Assembly (NCBI GenBank): GCA_041687075.1
Contig: JAWLCO010000002.1
Span: forward strand, 16,778-80,777
Direction of reading: 5' to 3'
Origin: ZC4RG25 sp041687075
GTDB lineage: Bacteria > Pseudomonadota > Alphaproteobacteria > Rhizobiales > Hyphomicrobiaceae
DNA: 64,000 nt
This document shows, piece after piece, positions 60,051-64,000 of this stretch (position 1 is its first letter; each line of letters starts with the position of its first letter). A model generated the notes under the pieces. That model searched no databases, had not been told where the DNA came from, and saw only the letters and a program-made list of their open reading frames with translations. The position numbers and the translations under genes were made by a program.

Positions 60051-61034
60051 ATGGCGAGCATGCTGATCTTTGCCCCAAGCGAAAGCGAGGCCTTCGGGGA
60101 GCGGATCGCTCACGACCTCGGCCTTACGCTGTCGCCGTTGGAGGAGCGTGCCTTCCCGGATGGTGAATTCCAGATTCGTCCACTCGCCAGTATTCGCGGT
60201 TGCGATGCTTACGTGGTCCAGAGTCTCCATGCCGGGCCGGAAATGAGCATTGGAGACAAGCTGACACGACTTCTCCTGCTTCTCGCAACGATCCGGGACA
60301 GCGGGGCGCGCCGGGTCACCGCGATCATTCCTTACCTGGCGTTCGCCCGGCAGGACCGGCAGGTGCACGCGCATGATCCGCTGGCCCTGCGCAGCATGGC
60401 CCAGCTGCTCGAAGCGGTTGGCGCCGACGTCGTCGTGACGATGGACGTGCACAACATCGCTGCCTTTCAGAACGCGTTTCGGTGCCGCACGGTCAATCTG
60501 CAAGCCGGTCCTCGATTTGTCCGCAAGGCGATGGCAGCCGGGCTCGATGACCCTGTCGTCGTCGTCTCCCCGGACCTGGGGGGTGCCAAGCGTGCCCAGT
60601 CTTTCGGGGCGAATCTGAAGCGCGAGCACGGCGCACCCGTGGGCTTCGCCTTCTTGGAGAAGCAGCGCCTCGACGGCGGTGTTGCCGGCACCCAGTTCGC
60701 AGGCGACGTGGACGGCGCGCACGTCCTGATCATCGACGACATGATCAGCACCGGCACGACGCTGGCTCGCGCCGCAAAGGCCTGCGGGGAGCGTGGCGCG
60801 CGCCGCATTTACGCCTTTGCGACTCACGGTCTGTTTTCCGGCAATGCCGGCGATGAACTCAGCCAGGCGGGACTGGAAAGAATCGTGACCGCGAATACGG
60901 TGCCGCCGTTCCGGTTGACCGGGAAGCCAGCCAGTCAGCTTGTCGAAGCGATTGACGTCGCGCCGTTGTTTGCGGAAGCCGTTCGCCGATTGCACGAAAA
61001 CGGCTCGCTCAACGACTTGGGTTTCTCAATCTAG
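60051..61034 (+). CDS. prs: Ribose-phosphate pyrophosphokinase, divergent type
   Basis: A 327-residue PRPP synthetase relative. FPDGEFQIRP, PYLAFARQDRQV, TMDVHN, PDLGGAKRAQSF and the PRPP loop VLIIDDMISTGTT are in order. The flexible loop normally reading DKRR is FLEKQR here, and the N-terminal NG(N)-type motif is also modified, so this is likely a second, specialised copy rather than the housekeeping enzyme. It would make PRPP from ribose 5-phosphate and ATP; neighbouring pncB consumes PRPP. The ATG at 60051 was chosen; another lies at 60060. Confidence 0.87.
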   Translation: MASMLIFAPSESEAFGERIAHDLGLTLSPLEERAFPDGEFQIRPLASIRGCDAYVVQSLHAGPEMSIGDKLTRLLLLLATIRDSGARRVTAIIPYLAFARQDRQVHAHDPLALRSMAQLLEAVGADVVVTMDVHNIAAFQNAFRCRTVNLQAGPRFVRKAMAAGLDDPVVVVSPDLGGAKRAQSFGANLKREHGAPVGFAFLEKQRLDGGVAGTQFAGDVDGAHVLIIDDMISTGTTLARAAKACGERGARRIYAFATHGLFSGNAGDELSQAGLERIVTANTVPPFRLTGKPASQLVEAIDVAPLFAEAVRRLHENGSLNDLGFSI

Positions 61035-61816
61035 CGCGGAGAGCAGTTCGCCTCGACCGGCATGACGGCGAGCACCGTGACGTTGTCTTGGTGCGGGTCG
61101 CGGAGCTGTTCCACGGTACGCACGAGCGCTTCGGCGATGGCCGCGGGGCCGTCATTCAGATAGGCACTGACGACGCGCGCGATTTCCTCCGTGTCGAGGG
61201 TATGAATGCCATCGCTGGCAAGCAGCACGCAATCGCCCGCCTGCAAGGCCAGCGGCTGCCGCGACAAATCCACCAGATCCAGCTCCTCGCCGGTCACCGC
61301 CGAACGCAGCAGATGCCGGCGCGGATCATTGCGCGCTTCCGTAATGCTCAGCCGCCCCTCGGCAGCCAACTGGTCGAGCGCCGGGGCGAGAGAATGGTCC
61401 TCGTTGAGAAGCGCGACCTCACCATTGCGATAAAGGTAGAGCGGACTATCGCCGACGCTTACCCATTCCAGGCCGCCGGGGCCGAACAGCGCTCCGACCA
61501 GCGTGGACCCCATGCCACGCAACGCCGGGTTTTCGGCGACACGATCGGCAATGGCTGCATTGGCGGCGTCGAGCCCGGCTGACAGGCGCTCGCGACTATT
61601 GCCATCGATTTCTGTGATCGTTCCAATGAACGTTTCGCAAGCTGTGCGGCTCGCGAGTGCGCCGCCCGCATGCCCGCCCATGCCGTCGGCCAGGACGGCC
61701 ACGAGCTGATCCGCACCGCCACCGGCCGATGCCGTATCCGGCCAGATGAGCGCAGCATCTTCCTGATACCGGCGTGCGCCCCGGCTGGCATGGCAGGCTG
61801 ACTGAAAGAGCAGCAT
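61031..61816 (-). CDS. PP2C-type protein phosphatase
   Basis: A 261-residue PPM/PP2C phosphatase. RYQEDAAL, AVLADGMGGHAGG, MGSTLVGALF, VSVGDSPLYLYRNGE, LASDGIHTL and DNVTVLAV supply the metal-binding Asp and Gly residues in the usual order. It removes phosphate from Ser/Thr. Its ATG shares a base with the stop of the FHA-domain gene (TGATG), so the two proteins are made together. No Ser/Thr kinase of the Pkn type is in the window. Confidence 0.93.
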   Translation of the reverse strand: MLLFQSACHASRGARRYQEDAALIWPDTASAGGGADQLVAVLADGMGGHAGGALASRTACETFIGTITEIDGNSRERLSAGLDAANAAIADRVAENPALRGMGSTLVGALFGPGGLEWVSVGDSPLYLYRNGEVALLNEDHSLAPALDQLAAEGRLSITEARNDPRRHLLRSAVTGEELDLVDLSRQPLALQAGDCVLLASDGIHTLDTEEIARVVSAYLNDGPAAIAEALVRTVEQLRDPHQDNVTVLAVMPVEANCSPR

Positions 61817-62622
61817 CAATCCTTGATGTCCGGGAGCTCCGACCAGTCGAACTCCGGTCCGCAAAAGGGAACGAAGACGAGCTGCGTCCGGCCCATGGTG
61901 ATCACGTCCATCGCAACAAGCGGGACGGCTGACGTCGGCCGCTTCTCATTCACTGAAACGACGTTTGTCTTAGCAAGATTGGGCACGAACAGGAAGGAGC
62001 GGTCTGCCGAATCGTAGCGGATATAGGCCTGCTCCTCCGAGGAAATCGCCTCATCCCCGAAATCGATGGGGATGCGCTGGTTGGGCGAGCGTCCGACCGT
62101 ATTGTTGCCCTCGAAAATCGGCCGGTAGGCGCCGAGCCCAGGACCGCCGACCACAACCAGCCAGCCGACCACCGGGTCCTGGTGGAACTTCCCGCGCTTG
62201 ACGGGCTGGCGGCCGCGCACGAGCTGGGTGCGCGCGGGCGCCTCGGAGCGGGCCAGCGGCTCCGGCTTGACGACGCGCGTGGTCGGCGGCGAGTCGAATT
62301 CGACATGTCTGTCGACGGGCGGGATATTGGGGGTGCCGCCGCGGGCTGCGCGCGCGGCCTCGGCTGCGCTCGGCAGCGCCCTGGCCGGCTGGACGAGCCG
62401 TGTCGGTTCGGCCGGCTCGACTTCGGATTGCGCTTGCGCCGGTGGCTCCTGAGTGATCGGCTCCGGCTCGACGGGCTCGGAGGGCTGGCCCAGAGCAATC
62501 GGCTCGGAAGGGAGTTGCCGGCCCGTGTCGTCCTTGGCGGCGGCGCTGAGTGCCTCCCGTAACGACCCAAGAAACTTGCCAGGCGCCCGCGCCGCCTGAC
62601 CGCGATCATGATCTTCAGCCAT
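61816..62622 (-). CDS. FHA-domain protein
   Basis: A 268-residue protein. Residues ~1-160 are disordered and rich in Pro, Glu and Ala; residues ~165-265 form a forkhead-associated domain (GAYRPIFEGNNTVGRSPNQRI, DEAISSEEQAYIRYD, TNVVSVNEKRP) that would bind phosphothreonine. A start at 62622 follows GGGAGTGGAGC. It is translationally coupled to the PP2C gene, a pairing seen in phospho-signalling modules and some secretion systems. None of the other genes of such systems are adjacent. Confidence 0.87.
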   Translation of the reverse strand: MAEDHDRGQAARAPGKFLGSLREALSAAAKDDTGRQLPSEPIALGQPSEPVEPEPITQEPPAQAQSEVEPAEPTRLVQPARALPSAAEAARAARGGTPNIPPVDRHVEFDSPPTTRVVKPEPLARSEAPARTQLVRGRQPVKRGKFHQDPVVGWLVVVGGPGLGAYRPIFEGNNTVGRSPNQRIPIDFGDEAISSEEQAYIRYDSADRSFLFVPNLAKTNVVSVNEKRPTSAVPLVAMDVITMGRTQLVFVPFCGPEFDWSELPDIKD

Positions 62623-62937
62623 GCTCCACTCCCTTTCTCCTGTGCCCGGTGCTGGCGCAACAGGCCGGCTGCCATGATCTGCTCCGCCAGCTCCCTGGAT
62701 GGCAAGCTCCGAACCGCCCGTTTCGGTCAGGGCCATGCTGGCCGCAGAACGCTCACGTCCGGGTCCCGTGATTTAATACTCAGAGAACGATCAAAGGTGG
62801 TCGCGCAACAGGGCAGAACCATGACCGGCGCCATCAGGCAGTGGAGTTGTGCAAGCCGGACGATTGCACGTTGACACTGGATTGTCCGTGAAAGGCCGAC
62901 TACAAAGCCGCGCGCACCGTTGCGAAGGAGCAGAGTC
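62623..62937. other. Intergenic region of ~315 bases between FHA and GNAT genes
   Basis: This divergent gap holds the upstream regions of both genes. I see no supported gene, repeat or named operator. The ribosome site AAGGAG of the GNAT gene lies at 62925-62930. Confidence 0.45.
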
Positions 62938-63381
62938 GTGAGCGTTCAGGTCAGGCGGGTCGAGACCCGTGACAAGCCATACTGGCTGGAGCTGTTCAAA
63001 AGCTATCTGGCCTTTTACGAGACGACAATTCCGGACGAGGTAATCGAGCTCACCTGGCAGCGCCTCCTCACGAGCGACCCCGGCTTCCACATCGGCCTCG
63101 TAGCCACGAACGATGATGACGTCCCGGTTGGCATCGCGCACGTGCTGTTCCACCGCTCGACCTGGTCGCCGACCTGGTACTGCTATCTGGAAGACTTGTT
63201 CGTCTCGCCGTCGGAGCGCACGAAAGGCATCGGCCGCGCCCTGATCGAGGCCGTCTACAAGGAGGCCGATGCGCGCCAATGCACGCGCACCTACTGGGCG
63301 ACCCAGGAGTTCAACTATCGCGCCCGCGCCCTTTACGATCAGGTCGCGACCAAGTCGCCATTCGTGCAGTACCGGCGGTGA
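62938..63381 (+). CDS. GNAT-family N-acetyltransferase
   Basis: A 147-residue acetyltransferase. VGIAHVLFHRSTWSPTWYCYLEDLFV is the beta4 region, SERTKGIGRALIEAVYKEA the acetyl-CoA pyrophosphate loop, and NYRARALYDQV the C-terminal part. The GTG at 62938 lies 7 bases after AAGGAG. It probably acetylates a small amine or amino acid; the target is unknown. It is convergent with the coiled-coil gene at the window end. Confidence 0.89.
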   Translation: MSVQVRRVETRDKPYWLELFKSYLAFYETTIPDEVIELTWQRLLTSDPGFHIGLVATNDDDVPVGIAHVLFHRSTWSPTWYCYLEDLFVSPSERTKGIGRALIEAVYKEADARQCTRTYWATQEFNYRARALYDQVATKSPFVQYRR

Positions 63382-63402
63382 TGAGCGCGAGATCGTGAAA
63401 TG

Positions 63403-63438
63403 GTGAAATCGTGAAGTCGAGCGATTTCACGACTTCAC
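63403..63438. terminator. Hairpin between GNAT gene and coiled-coil gene
   Basis: Arms at 63403-63419 and 63422-63438 pair over 17 bases with two mismatches of G-U type; the arms are built from GTGAAATCG/GTGAAGTCG words, so the site is also a small direct-repeat cluster. It lies in the ~80-base gap of two convergent genes and probably ends both transcripts. Confidence 0.55.
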
Positions 63439-63462
63439 TACTTGACGACTTCACCACTCCCC

Positions 63463-64000
63463 TCACGACGTCGGTGCATCGAGCCTGCGGGTCAGGTTCT
63501 CGAATTCCTTGCGCAGCTCCTCGTTGCGGAAGATCTGCTCGAAGGTCGGCGCCTCGAGTTTCTGGATGGCTTCGAACGAAGCCGAGCTGTCGCGCATCAG
63601 GTTGCGGAGCTGAAAGCTCGCCTCTACGGTTTCGTAGGTGTTATCCGCAATCCGCAAATCATGTGCTGCACGCTTGCGCGCCTCGATGATCTGCTCGCGC
63701 TGCTGCATGAGATAGCGGCGGTAGCCCTTGGCGGCCTCTGCGGCCAGCTTCTGGCTGTCGCGATTGGCCTCGAGCGCGCGCCTCTGGTCAGGGCGGTTTT
63801 CGGCCTTCAGCAGCTCCAGCGTCTTTCGCCGCGCGACCTCGACATCCTTCGTGATCTCATCGAGCTTTGGCAGGTAGTTCTCGTCGATCTTGGCGATCAG
63901 CGTGTCCTGCGCGTGCACCAGCATCGCGAACAGCGCCGCGTGCATGGCGAAGTACTTGCGCGCCGCGTTCATGTTGTCGCCGGAGGCGGTGAGCAGCTTC
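63463..64000 (-). CDS. Coiled-coil protein of unknown function, C-terminal part
   Basis: The frame remains open at the right edge (KLLTASGDN precedes an internal Met), so the start is probably outside the window. The visible ~178 residues are mostly helical and charged: LIAKIDENYLPKLDEI, a K/E/R-rich segment with LEANRDSQKLAAEAAKGYRRYL, QREQIIEARKRAAHDLRIADN and a C-terminal EELRKEFENLTRRLD. I do not recognise the family. A membrane-associated or filament-like coiled coil is possible. Confidence 0.65.
   Translation of the reverse strand, partial: KLLTASGDNMNAARKYFAMHAALFAMLVHAQDTLIAKIDENYLPKLDEITKDVEVARRKTLELLKAENRPDQRRALEANRDSQKLAAEAAKGYRRYLMQQREQIIEARKRAAHDLRIADNTYETVEASFQLRNLMRDSSASFEAIQKLEAPTFEQIFRNEELRKEFENLTRRLDAPTS

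Overview
The window is GC-rich, gene-dense bacterial chromosome, most consistent with an alphaproteobacterium and probably of the order Hyphomicrobiales. This is inferred from gene content and order: an HDAC-family hydrolase/xseB/dxs/tlyA block, a malic enzyme-phosphotransacetylase fusion, purE-purK-rpsU next to DUF465 coiled-coil genes, a prkA-yeaH-spoVR operon and an Mrp antiporter operon. No tRNA, rRNA, insertion sequence, prophage or CRISPR array was recognised. Nearly all genes look like ordinary, intact chromosomal genes.

Layout. 1-2.8 kb: the 3' end of an acyl-CoA dehydrogenase gene, then an enoyl-CoA hydratase and a short-chain dehydrogenase (fatty or branched acyl-CoA catabolism). 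2.9-11.8 kb: HDAC-like amidohydrolase, xseB, dxs, then a cyanide-insensitive-type bd quinol oxidase operon (cydA, cydB and a 44-residue third subunit) and a Tat-exported superoxide dismutase, then tlyA and an RlmD/TrmA-type RNA methyltransferase. 11.8-16.1 kb: a sirtuin, a methyltransferase and the malic enzyme. 16.3-22.1 kb: a complete mrp operon, with A and B fused, followed by C, D, E, F and G.

22.2-32.7 kb is metabolic and mixed: a CaiB-type CoA transferase, an unusual 2-oxoglutarate-dehydrogenase-E1-like enzyme with no E2 or E3 nearby, cystathionine beta-lyase, a DapA-like aldolase, a phytanoyl-CoA dioxygenase-like enzyme, an orphan Tat-exported solute-binding protein, and a persulfide-dioxygenase-like hydrolase with a methyltransferase. 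32.7-37.6 kb holds spoVR, yeaH and prkA on the minus strand, with a sigma-54-like promoter upstream of prkA. 38.2-41.2 kb holds a large AAA/TPR regulator whose cyclase-homology domain lacks its metal-binding aspartates.

41.4-52.4 kb: a virulence-factor-family protein, a CBS pair, an SDR, propionyl-CoA synthetase, a secreted glutamine-rich PRC-barrel protein, a TauE-type exporter, a thioredoxin-reductase-like flavoprotein, an acyl-CoA synthetase, an aspartate-dehydrogenase-like enzyme and a DMT exporter. 52.5-55.3 kb: two divergent DUF465 genes (one only 57 codons), purE, purK and rpsU. 55.4-64 kb: an alpha/beta hydrolase, a membrane protein, an NAD-salvage pair (pncA, pncB), Hsp20, a divergent PRPP synthetase, an FHA/PP2C pair, a GNAT acetyltransferase and the 3' end of a coiled-coil protein gene.

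Recurring themes are NAD supply and use (sirtuin, NadX-like, PncA, PncB, PRPP synthetase) and stress or redox tolerance (bd oxidase, SOD, Mrp, PrkA operon, Hsp20, persulfide dioxygenase). No single obviously new system is visible. The strongest leads are the pseudo-cyclase regulator, the orphan E1 paralogue, the glutamine-rich PRC-barrel protein and the candidate sigma-54 promoter of prkA.
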